The translations under genes were made by a program, and so were the position numbers. This document shows, in pieces, positions 48,455 through 56,078 of a DNA stretch of 64,000 bases; the stretch's first letter is position 1; the number at the start of each line of letters is the position of its first letter. This stretch comes from Massilia sp. PAMC28688 (GTDB lineage: Bacteria; Pseudomonadota; Gammaproteobacteria; Burkholderiales; Burkholderiaceae_D): the NCBI RefSeq assembly GCF_019443445.1, contig NZ_CP080378.1, forward strand, positions 1,674,001 to 1,738,000. Reading direction: 5' to 3'. Under the pieces are notes generated by a model that was not told the origin of the DNA, searched no databases, and saw nothing but the letters and a program-made list of their open reading frames with translations.

Positions 48455-49519
48455 CTACTTGAGCAATTCTTCCAGCGGCTTGCGTTCCGAACGCGAGGTG
48501 GGCGCCTTGCCCGCGCCCAGCCTTCCCATGTACACCGGGAAACCGGCATCATTGAAAATCAGGCGCGCCGTTTCCCGCTCCAGCTTTGCGGCCATGCCGT
48601 GCAAAGGCATGGTGTCGGTAAACTTGACATTCTCGCGCACGTACTTGGAAAAGATCAGCGGCGTCATTTCCGGCTGCATGTGCAAGCCCAGGTGGGTAAG
48701 GGTGAGCCAGAACCGCTGGACCGCGCGCCCGGCCTGCACATAGTCGTCAATCGACTGCGGCTGGCGCTTGGCCTTGAGCACGAAGTGCGCGGCGCAGGCC
48801 ACGCCAGGGACAAAATCCATCTGCAGGCGGGGCGCCCAGGTGCCCATGACGCGGTTCATGGTGGACAGGCGGCCCCAGCGGACCATGGCCCACTTCATCA
48901 TCTTGAGCGTCATGGCATCGACGCCCAGTGCCTGGTCCGGCACCCGGTCGGGACTGTGGGTCACGCCCCAGTGGATGATCTTGCGATGCGTTTCATATGC
49001 TTCCGGCATCGACAGGCGCAGCCGGGCGTTATTGAACATCAGGCGGGCGGTGCGCAGCTTGACGCGCGTGCCTTCCAGCCAGGTGACGCTGTAATGCTCG
49101 CCCACGGCCTCTTCCAGCGCCGCCTTTTCGGTGGCGGTCAGGGGCCGGGTGCGCAGGGGCCGGCGCTGCACGCTGCGCCGGGTGATGGCCGGAATCAGGG
49201 GGCTGGGAGTGATGGCCGGGTCGCGTTCCAGGCGCACGTCGAACACGGGTTTTTCTTCCGGCGTGCCGCTGCGGCGCACGATATCGGCGCGCATGCCGTG
49301 GCCGCTGGCAGCCAGGGCCAGCGTTTCCAGCAGGGCACCATAGGAAATCTGGCTCGGATGGCCATCAAGGTCGTACACGCAATGCTCGCGCGTATCGTAG
49401 CCATGCACGGCAACGTGGTCTGGGGCAATGATTTCAAAGCGCCAGCACTGGGTATTGTCGCCACTGGGCGCCCAGCGTGCCAGGTCCAGGATCTGGTGCA
49501 TGACCGAGGGGCCGCTCAT
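48455..49519 (-). CDS. Nitroreductase-family (Acg-like) protein
   Basis: 354-aa flavoprotein-fold protein. The N-terminal ARWAPSGDNTQCWRFE matches the FMN-binding start of nitroreductases; the long middle insertion and C-terminal SIDDYVQAGRAVQRFWLTLTHLGLHMQP fit the larger Acg-like branch. It overlaps the ThiF gene by 4 bp and is third in the FeeM-ThiF-nitroreductase unit. I recall mycobacterial proteins (Rv1355c type) in which ThiF and nitroreductase domains are fused, which supports a joint role. The reaction is unknown. Confidence 0.83.
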   Translation of the reverse strand: MSGPSVMHQILDLARWAPSGDNTQCWRFEIIAPDHVAVHGYDTREHCVYDLDGHPSQISYGALLETLALAASGHGMRADIVRRSGTPEEKPVFDVRLERDPAITPSPLIPAITRRSVQRRPLRTRPLTATEKAALEEAVGEHYSVTWLEGTRVKLRTARLMFNNARLRLSMPEAYETHRKIIHWGVTHSPDRVPDQALGVDAMTLKMMKWAMVRWGRLSTMNRVMGTWAPRLQMDFVPGVACAAHFVLKAKRQPQSIDDYVQAGRAVQRFWLTLTHLGLHMQPEMTPLIFSKYVRENVKFTDTMPLHGMAAKLERETARLIFNDAGFPVYMGRLGAGKAPTSRSERKPLEELLK

Positions 49520-50442
49520 TGCCCCACCCCCGCCTTGGCCATCTGGCGCTTGCCGATCATGATGGCCAGCTTGTGCAGGGGGTGGCTGTTGCCACCGGGG
49601 CGCCAGGTATGGACCATCTTGTTGCGATAGGCATCAAATTGCATGCCGTGGGGCGCGGCCAGCACGTCTCCCCGGCCCAGCAATATCTTGAGCGCCTCGG
49701 TACCGGCAATGGCCGAGCACAGCTGGCAGGACATGAAGGTCGAGGGGCCGCGCTGCTGGGCAAAATTGACCGCTTCCGGCACCACCAGGTAAGGGCGGTG
49801 CAGGCCGGCCGGCGCCAGTCCGACCACGAAGCGGATGGCCTTTTCCAGGTCCGAACACTGGCCCCACTGGAAATACTCTTCAAACGTCATCTTGCCCGGC
49901 ATGAAGTTGAGCAGGGCCGCGCCCATGCCGAGCGGCGCCACGGTGGTGGCGGGAATGCCGAGCCTGGCGCACAGGGCGAAGGTTTGCTGGCGAATTTTAA
50001 AAGCAAAAAAATCGAGGCCATCAACGTACAGGTCGACACCATCGAGAAAGGCCGGCAGGCTGTGCTCGTCGATACCTTCCGGGAACAGTTTGATCTCGAC
50101 TTCGGGATTGATGTCGCGCGCCATCTGGGCCAGCACCTCGACCTTGGGCTGGCCCAGGGTGGTGACGTTGGCGCCGACCTGGCGGTTGAAGTTGACGATA
50201 TCGAAATCGTCAAAATCGGCAATATGGAAGTGGGCCACGCCCAGGCGCACCAGGGTCAGGAGATGCCCGCCGCCCACCCCGCCGCCGCCGGCAATGGCCA
50301 CGCGCTTGCCGCGCAGGATGGCCTGCTCGGCTGGCGTCACCCACCCGATATTGCGCGAGAAAGCCTGGTCGTACGAAAAGGCGCCGGTCGCTGCTGCGGC
50401 CGGTGCACCAGGCGCGCTTGAAGGTTGCGTGTGTTGTCCCAT
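49516..50442 (-). CDS. ThiF/MoeB-family E1-like adenylyltransferase
   Basis: 308-aa E1-like enzyme. The nucleotide-binding loop AGGGGVGGG is at 51-59, acidic DFDDFDIVNFNRQVG at about 76-90, and the SCQLCSAIAG segment with a CxxC at about 250. Only one CxxC pair is seen, so the zinc site may be incomplete. Such enzymes adenylate a carboxyl end, either of a ubiquitin-like protein or of a small molecule. ATG 50442 lacks a good ribosome-binding site. Coupled to the nitroreductase gene. Confidence 0.88.
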   Translation of the reverse strand: MGQHTQPSSAPGAPAAAATGAFSYDQAFSRNIGWVTPAEQAILRGKRVAIAGGGGVGGGHLLTLVRLGVAHFHIADFDDFDIVNFNRQVGANVTTLGQPKVEVLAQMARDINPEVEIKLFPEGIDEHSLPAFLDGVDLYVDGLDFFAFKIRQQTFALCARLGIPATTVAPLGMGAALLNFMPGKMTFEEYFQWGQCSDLEKAIRFVVGLAPAGLHRPYLVVPEAVNFAQQRGPSTFMSCQLCSAIAGTEALKILLGRGDVLAAPHGMQFDAYRNKMVHTWRPGGNSHPLHKLAIMIGKRQMAKAGVGQ

Positions 50443-50472
50443 ACGGAAAATAGTAACACGAACGATGCACAA

Positions 50473-50503
50473 TCAGGCCCGGCCCGGTCAGGCCCGGCCG
50501 GGC
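50473..50503. repeat. GC-rich repeat and hairpin between FeeM-like and ThiF genes
   Basis: TCAGGCCCGGCC occurs twice (50473-50484 and 50488-50499), and GCCCGGCC / GGCCGGGC arms can pair around 11 nt. It lies in the 75-bp gap between the two genes. No T-run follows, so it may tune expression rather than stop it. Confidence 0.5.
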
Positions 50504-50517
50504 TGCGGATAGGGCTC

Positions 50518-51297
50518 TCAGGCAGCCTGGCGCTCGTCGACGCGCAGCAGACGCTGCACGATACCCTGCTCTTCGCGCGGGGAAAAGAAATAGGCATAAA
50601 ACGAGCGCTCCGAGCCTTCCTGGTCCCAGGTGCCGCCGTGCTTGGCAACCTGTTCGCTCACATAGTCCAGGCTGACCTTGAGCAGATGGGCCGGCGCGTT
50701 CACGCGCGGATTGGTTTTCATGGTCCCCAGGCGCTGGAAGCCCAGCATCTGTTCGTAGAAGCGGCGGTGGCGCGGATTCACTTCGATCACGATGTCGGTG
50801 CGGTGGTGAATGTCGCGTGCATAGATCACGGCCAGGTGAAACAGGTTGGCCATGGAAGTCTTGGAACTGGCGGCAGGATCGAACGCAAGCTTGGTAAATT
50901 CACACAGCCGGGCGCCGCTCGCGCGGAATTCGTCGAGTTCGTCCTTGAAAATGTCGTCGGCAAGCAGGCCCACTGGCGAATCGATCCCCAGTGTGAGTGT
51001 GCCAACCGTTTCGCCCTGATGGCTTGCCGACAGGGTGATGCGATTGGGGTCGTCCGTTAACTGGTGCGTTCCAGCGTAGCCGCGCCAAGCGTACATCTTG
51101 CTGACCAGCATACTTGCAGAGTTGCGGCCCTCTGCGGTATCGGTGAGGCGGATGCCGTAAAAGTCTTGGTTCACAATAACGTCCTCTAATTGTGTGGACG
51201 TTATAGTATCTTGTTCATCAATCCCGTGCGCAGTTTTTACCCGCTCAACAGTGCTCGGGGTAGTTTCGTTATCAACTTGATTGCTAAGCGATTCCAC
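50518..51297 (-). CDS. FeeM-type N-acyl amino acid synthase domain protein
   Basis: 259-aa protein of the FeeM/GNAT acyltransferase type: VNQDFYGIRLTDTAEGR start of the domain, VSKMYAWRGYAG, ITLSASHQGETVGTLTLGIDSPVGLLADDIF, CEFTKLAFDP, and IVIEVNPRHRRFYEQMLGFQRLG, which is the GNAT-like C-terminal motif. FeeM enzymes join long-chain acyl groups from ACP to amino acids. The start is GTG 51297 with a perfect AAAGGAGG upstream. It heads the unit with ThiF and nitroreductase genes. The product is unknown. Confidence 0.87.
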   Translation of the reverse strand: MESLSNQVDNETTPSTVERVKTAHGIDEQDTITSTQLEDVIVNQDFYGIRLTDTAEGRNSASMLVSKMYAWRGYAGTHQLTDDPNRITLSASHQGETVGTLTLGIDSPVGLLADDIFKDELDEFRASGARLCEFTKLAFDPAASSKTSMANLFHLAVIYARDIHHRTDIVIEVNPRHRRFYEQMLGFQRLGTMKTNPRVNAPAHLLKVSLDYVSEQVAKHGGTWDQEGSERSFYAYFFSPREEQGIVQRLLRVDERQAA

Positions 51298-51636
51298 AAG
51301 AGGCCTCCTTTGTGTCCCGAATACGGTCCGGAATAGGCTGCCGCCAGGGCTGCCATCAGGCGGTCAAGCGGCTGGGACACTGCAGCACGCCTTGATCATT
51401 CACGACGAATGATCTGTATAGCTTATTTCCTAAAGGTATGTTTAGCAAGGGAAACACGGGCAACTGTCGTGAAAAAACCTTGGCCTGAAACAAAGCCGCG
51501 CCAGCTTTGTCTGCTTCCCTTGTCGCCCTGTCAAAACTAACGGGCTCAGCCTTTTCAGACGCGATCATGCGCCGATCGGACGCCCCGTGGCGCCGCCATC
51601 GCCTACAATTGCATCATTGCCACTGCGGAGAACAGC
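51298..51636. other. Leader/intergenic region between FeeM-like gene and the next gene
   Basis: 339 bp without a convincing gene. A 70-codon minus-strand frame (51568-51356) has no ribosome-binding site and no recognisable family, so it is left uncalled. A TATACA about 120 bp upstream of the FeeM-like start could be a -10 box but lacks a -35 partner. Confidence 0.5.
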
Positions 51637-51942
51637 ATGTCCATTTCGCCGGAACAGTTAGCAGCGCTGATGCAGGAAGTGGAAACGGAAGACCCCATCG
51701 ATTTTGCCGACCTCCCCTTCGGCGAGCAGGAACTGCGCTCCCTGGTGGCGGCCCATCTGTGCGACATGGCCGCCGCCATGGAAAACTTCAGCACCGAAGA
51801 CCGGCTCATGACGCTGCTGGCGGTGTCGGCCAAGCTGGTGCTGGAAAACCTGGTGCTGCACCTGCAGCTGCTGCGCCAGCACGGGCTGCCGGTCAGCGCC
51901 GGGGTCGAGGAATTGCTGGGCCGCCTGCGCCAGGGGCCGTGA
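51637..51942 (+). CDS. Hypothetical all-helical protein
   Basis: 101-aa acidic, Leu-rich protein from ATG 51637 with GGAGAA 7 nt upstream. Predicted helical (EQLAALMQEVETEDP, LAVSAKLVLENLVLHLQLLRQ), no signal peptide and no cysteine pair. It lies 105 bp before prsT on the same strand. I do not recognise a family. Confidence 0.65.
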   Translation: MSISPEQLAALMQEVETEDPIDFADLPFGEQELRSLVAAHLCDMAAAMENFSTEDRLMTLLAVSAKLVLENLVLHLQLLRQHGLPVSAGVEELLGRLRQGP

Positions 51943-51986
51943 CACACTATCCTGTTGCCATGATCTGTTCTCCCATGTCACTATGC

Positions 51987-52001
51987 TGGCTCAGCGCCTG
52001 C
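51987..52001 (+). promoter_or_regulatory. Candidate sigma-54 promoter of prsT
   Basis: TGGCTCAGCGCCTGC keeps GG-N10-GC spacing and differs from consensus at two conserved positions (CTC for CAC, CTGC for TTGC). It lies 46 bp before the prsT start, a natural distance. Confidence 0.5.
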
Positions 52002-52047
52002 CGGACAGGTGCTCCCCTATTTAGAATGCCATCGACAAGGATCTGAC

Positions 52048-54828
52048 ATGCCGCGCACTACCCCCAAGCTCCGCCTTACCGCCGCCCTGGTCGCCAGCGC
52101 CCTCCTTCTTGGCGCCGGACTCGGTGGCTGCAACCGCACCCAGGATGCCGCCACCCTGGTCGCGGAAGCGAAGTCGTACCAGCAAAAAGGGGATTACAAG
52201 GCGGCCCTGATCCAGCTTAAGAATGCCGTTGCCGCCAGTCCGGAAGATGCCGCCATCCGCCTGCAGCTGGCCACCCTGCATGCCGAGCTGGGCGACCCGG
52301 TATCGGCGGAAAAGGAATATCGCAAGGCGCTCAGCCTGGGCACCCCGCCGGCCCAGGTCATGCCTGGCCTGGCCGCCAGCCTGCTGGCCCAGGGTGAATT
52401 CAAAAAGCTGCTGGCCGATACCGAGCCCCATGTGGCCACCGGTGGCGCGCCGCTGCTGGTGCACCGCGGCCACGCCCTGCTGGCCTCGGGCCAGCCGGAC
52501 CAGGCCAAGGCTGCCTTCGATGCCGCCCTGGCGGCCAAGCCGGACGACAGCGCCGCCCTGCTGGGCCTGGCCAGTCTGGCCTTTTCCCAGAACGATGTCG
52601 AAACCGGCAACCGCTACGCGGAAGAAGCGGCCGCCAAGGACCCCAAGAATCCGGAAGTGTGGATGCTCAAGGCCATGCTGTCGGCGCGCCAGGGCAAGAG
52701 TGACGCCGCGCTGGTCGCTTACGACCAGGTGCTCACCCTCAAGCCCAATCACCGCAGCGCCCACATAGAAAAGGCCTACCTGGAAATCGGCATGGGCCAG
52801 TTCGACAAGGCCAAGGCCGACCTGGCTGCCGCCAACAAGATCACCCCGGGCAGCATGATCGTGGTGTATACCCAGGCCCTGCTCGACTATACCCAGGGCA
52901 AGAACGATGTGGCGCTGGAGGGCACCCAGAAGGTCTTGCGCGCCGCCCCCGAGCACATGCCGAGCATCCTGCTGGCCGGCGCCATCCAGCTCAACATGGG
53001 CCAGCTGGAGCAGGCCGAGCAGAACCTGAAGAAATACCTGGAGAAAAATCCGGACAGCCTGTACGCGCGCAAGCTGCTGGCCTCGACCCAGCTGCGCGCC
53101 GCCCACCCGGCCGACGCCGCCGCGACCCTCGCGCCGGCGCTCAAGGGCCAGACCGAAGACGCCCAGCTGCTGGCGCTGGCCGGCGAATCGCACATGCAGA
53201 CGCGCGAATTCGGCAAGGCCACGGAATACTTCCAGCAGGCGGCCACGCTCTCGCCCAAGACGGCTGCCCTGCGCACCTCGCTGGGCATGAGCAAGATGGG
53301 CCAGGGCGACCAGGACCAGGCCGTGGCCGAGCTGGAAATGGCGACCACGCTCGACCCCAAGTCGCAGCAGGCAGGGGTGGCCCTGACCCGCGCGGCGCTG
53401 GCCCTGAAGCAGTATGACAAGGCCCTCTCCGCCGTCCAGGCCCTGGAAAAGCAGCAGCCGGACAACGCCATGGTGCAAAACCTCAAGGGAGGCGTCCACA
53501 TGGCCCGCAATGAAGCGGCCGCCGCGCGCGCCGCCTTCAACCGCGCCGTGGCCCTGCAAAAGGATTATTACCCTGCCGTGGTCAACCTGGCCGGCATGGA
53601 CATGACGGAAAACAAGCCGGACGAGGCGAAAAAGCGCCTGGAAGCCTTCCTCCAGGTAGACAAGAAACACGTGGGCGCCATGACGGCGCTGGCCCAGCTG
53701 TCGGCCGCGCGCGGCGACGCGGCCGGCACCCGCTACTGGCTTGAAAAAGCCAGCAATGACAACCCGGACATGGTCGAACCGGGCATGCGCCTGGCCGAGT
53801 TCTACCTGCGCACCAACGACAAGACCAAGGCCCTGACCCTGGTGCGCAAGCTCAACGCTGCCAACCCGACCAATCCCGACCTGCTGGGCGCACTGGGCCA
53901 GGCCCAGATGGCCAACAATGATTTCAACGGCGCCCTCGAGTCGTACAGCAAGCTGGTCAACCTGGTGCCGAAGTCGGCCAAGGCCCAGCTGCGCCTGGCC
54001 TCTGCCCATCTGGCGCTCAAGAACGATGCCGCGGCCGAGGAAGACGTCAAGCGCGCCATTGCCCTCGAGCCGCAAAACGTGCAGGCCAAGCTGGCCCTGG
54101 TCGACCTCGCGGTTCGCCGCGGCAATACCGAGGAGGCGATTCGCCTGGCGAAAAATGTCCAGAAGGAGCATCCGTCGGCGGCCATCGGCTTTGCCGTGGA
54201 AGCGGACCTCCTGATGTCGCAAAAGAAGCCGGAACCGGCCTTGCGCGCCTTCCAGCAAGCCTATGCCCTGGAAAAGAATGCCAAGTACTTGCTCAAGACT
54301 AACCAGCTGCTGCGTATGACGGGCAAGACCAAGGAAGCAGAAGCGGAGCTGAACCAGTTCCTGAAGGCCCATCCGAACGATGCCGTGGCCACCATGTTTG
54401 CCGCCGAGATGCAGCTGGCAGCCAAGCAGTACAAGAATGCCATCGCCATCCTGGAAGGCGTGGTCAAGCGCAATCCAAACGCCGTGCCGGCCCTTAACAA
54501 CCTGGCCTGGGCCTATCAGCAGGACCAGGATGCGCGCGCCCTGCCCACGGCCGAACAGGCCTACAAGCTGGCCGCCGACAATCCCGCCGTGATGGATACG
54601 CTGGGCTGGATCCTGGTGGAAAAGGGTGACGTGAAGCGCGGCCTGCCGATCCTGGAAAAAGCCGTCGCCGCCCAGCCGCAGTCCAACGATGTGCGCTACC
54701 ACCTGGCCATGGCCCTGGACAAGGCCGGTGACAAGAAGCGCGCCCGCGCCGAAATGGAAAAGGCCCTGGCCAATGGCGGTCCGTTCGCCCAGGCCGCGCA
54801 AGCGCGCGCCTACCTCAAGCCAATGTAG
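52048..54828 (+). CDS. prsT: XrtA/PEP-CTERM system TPR-repeat lipoprotein PrsT
   Basis: 926-aa lipoprotein (lipobox cysteine C28 in GAGLGGC), then an uninterrupted array of about twenty TPR-like repeats to the C terminus. Examples are YQQKGDYKAALIQLKNAVAASP near residue 45 and AWAYQQDQDARALPTAEQAYKLA near residue 840. Size and layout match PrsT of exosortase-A loci, where it accompanies prsK/prsR. The ATG at 52048 has AAGGATC upstream. It is followed after 1 bp by the exosortase-associated acyltransferase gene. Confidence 0.93.
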   Translation: MPRTTPKLRLTAALVASALLLGAGLGGCNRTQDAATLVAEAKSYQQKGDYKAALIQLKNAVAASPEDAAIRLQLATLHAELGDPVSAEKEYRKALSLGTPPAQVMPGLAASLLAQGEFKKLLADTEPHVATGGAPLLVHRGHALLASGQPDQAKAAFDAALAAKPDDSAALLGLASLAFSQNDVETGNRYAEEAAAKDPKNPEVWMLKAMLSARQGKSDAALVAYDQVLTLKPNHRSAHIEKAYLEIGMGQFDKAKADLAAANKITPGSMIVVYTQALLDYTQGKNDVALEGTQKVLRAAPEHMPSILLAGAIQLNMGQLEQAEQNLKKYLEKNPDSLYARKLLASTQLRAAHPADAAATLAPALKGQTEDAQLLALAGESHMQTREFGKATEYFQQAATLSPKTAALRTSLGMSKMGQGDQDQAVAELEMATTLDPKSQQAGVALTRAALALKQYDKALSAVQALEKQQPDNAMVQNLKGGVHMARNEAAAARAAFNRAVALQKDYYPAVVNLAGMDMTENKPDEAKKRLEAFLQVDKKHVGAMTALAQLSAARGDAAGTRYWLEKASNDNPDMVEPGMRLAEFYLRTNDKTKALTLVRKLNAANPTNPDLLGALGQAQMANNDFNGALESYSKLVNLVPKSAKAQLRLASAHLALKNDAAAEEDVKRAIALEPQNVQAKLALVDLAVRRGNTEEAIRLAKNVQKEHPSAAIGFAVEADLLMSQKKPEPALRAFQQAYALEKNAKYLLKTNQLLRMTGKTKEAEAELNQFLKAHPNDAVATMFAAEMQLAAKQYKNAIAILEGVVKRNPNAVPALNNLAWAYQQDQDARALPTAEQAYKLAADNPAVMDTLGWILVEKGDVKRGLPILEKAVAAQPQSNDVRYHLAMALDKAGDKKRARAEMEKALANGGPFAQAAQARAYLKPM

Positions 54829-54829
54829 C

Positions 54830-55654
54830 GTGACGCTGCTTGACCGGCTGCGCGGGAAGCGGGACATCCTGGTCCCCTACTTCGATTATTGCCGCGTCCT
54901 GCGCGGCAACCGCGAGTCGGTCATCCTGGGCGACACCTGCCGCCTGCGCCATGATGTGTACTGTGTCGAGCGGGCCCTCCTGCCGCAGGAAGGGGGCGCC
55001 CTGGAGACGGACGAGGCCGACAGCTGCGCCGTGCATGTCGGCGCCTACGACAGTCACGGGCAACTGGCCGCCTCGGTGCGCCTGGTGCAGCCGGGCCCCG
55101 GCCAGGACTATCCCTTCAGCCAGTACTGTGCCCCCTTTCCCGATGTGACACTGCCGCCGCGCGAGCAGGCCGGCGAACTGTCACGCCTGGTGGTGCACCA
55201 GCACTACCGGCGCCGCCGCGGCGACTCTGTGGAAGGCGTGCCGCACGGCTTCGCCGCGCACGGCCACACGCGCGCCATCCGGCCGGCCGTCGGTGGGCGG
55301 CGCAGCGGCAGCCCGCTGCTGCTGCTGGGCCTGTACCGCGAGCTGTACCGCCACAGCCGCGAACATGGGCTGCGCTACTGGTACGCCGCCATGGAGCGGC
55401 CGCTGGCGCGCGCGCTCGATCGCATGGGCCTGCCCTTTCGGCCGATCAGCGGGCCGGCCGAGGATGTCGGTCCCGTGGTCCTGCACATGCTGGAGCTCGA
55501 TGCGCTGGAAGCGCGATTGCGCCGGGAGAACCGCTTCCTGGCAGCCTGGTTCCACGGCGAGCCGGTGGCATGGTGGGTCAGGCTGCGCCTGCTGCTGGAA
55601 GCGGCGCGTCTGGGACGCGCCAGGGACGACACCGATCCCCGGGACGGGCCCTGA
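54830..55654 (+). CDS. PEP-CTERM/exosortase system-associated acyltransferase
   Basis: 274-aa protein of the TIGR03694 type, a LuxI/FeeM-like GNAT acyltransferase found with exosortase systems: LGDTCRLRHDVYCVERALLP, VGAYDSHGQLAASVRLVQP, GELSRLVVHQHYRRR and LYRELYRHSREHGLRYWYAAMERPLARALDRMGLPF. The start is GTG 54830, one base after the prsT stop, so it is probably translationally coupled. The substrate is unknown. The second acyltransferase of this fold within 5 kb. Confidence 0.9.
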   Translation: MTLLDRLRGKRDILVPYFDYCRVLRGNRESVILGDTCRLRHDVYCVERALLPQEGGALETDEADSCAVHVGAYDSHGQLAASVRLVQPGPGQDYPFSQYCAPFPDVTLPPREQAGELSRLVVHQHYRRRRGDSVEGVPHGFAAHGHTRAIRPAVGGRRSGSPLLLLGLYRELYRHSREHGLRYWYAAMERPLARALDRMGLPFRPISGPAEDVGPVVLHMLELDALEARLRRENRFLAAWFHGEPVAWWVRLRLLLEAARLGRARDDTDPRDGP

Positions 55655-55680
55655 CGGCGCACCCTCCACGGCGCTACAAT
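55651..55680 (+). promoter_or_regulatory. Sigma-70-type promoter of the SnoaL-like gene
   Basis: CTGACG (55651-55656) and TACAAT (55675-55680) with 18-bp spacing, 29 bp before the start codon. Confidence 0.45.
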
Positions 55681-55709
55681 GGCAATTTTCCCTGCCCAGG
55701 AACCAGCAC

Positions 55710-56078
55710 ATGACAGAACGCGATCATCCCGCCGCCGTGGTCCAGCGCCAGCTCGATGCCTACAACGCCCGCGATATCGACGCCCTGGTGGGCATCTATG
55801 CAGACGACGCCCGCCAGTACGAATTACCCGGCACGCTGGTGGCAAGCGGCAGCGCCCAGATCCGTGAGCGCATGCAGGGCCGGCTGCAGGAGCCTAACCT
55901 GCATGCGCGGCTGGTGCAGCGTGCTGTCATGGGCAATATCGTCATCGACCAGGAAGTCGTTACCCGCACCTTTCCGGAAGGCCCCGGCAGTGTCGACATC
56001 GTGGCCATCTACGAAGTTGTCAACGGACGGATTCAATCGGCATCCGTGCAGGTGAGCAACAAGCGCCTGCACGGCTAG
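55710..56078 (+). CDS. SnoaL-like (NTF2 fold) protein
   Basis: 122-aa single-domain protein resembling steroid delta-isomerase/SnoaL relatives: VVQRQLDAYNARDIDALVGIYADDARQYELPG at the start and a conserved strand-rich C-terminal half ending VVNGRIQSASVQ. ATG 55710 has AGGAA about 7 nt upstream. It ends 4 bp inside the convergent nucleotidyltransferase gene. The function cannot be derived from the fold. Confidence 0.8.
   Translation: MTERDHPAAVVQRQLDAYNARDIDALVGIYADDARQYELPGTLVASGSAQIRERMQGRLQEPNLHARLVQRAVMGNIVIDQEVVTRTFPEGPGSVDIVAIYEVVNGRIQSASVQVSNKRLHG

Noticed and set aside
51356..51568. 70-codon minus-strand frame upstream of the FeeM-like gene
   Set aside because: No ribosome-binding site and no family resemblance; could be part of the leader. 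Not enough to call a gene.
52021..54867. Very long open frame on the minus strand opposite prsT (about 950 codons)
   Set aside because: It is the antisense shadow of a GC-rich TPR gene; composition is low-complexity Gly/Arg/His/Gln/Leu without domain pattern, while the plus strand encodes a clear lipoprotein with TPR repeats.
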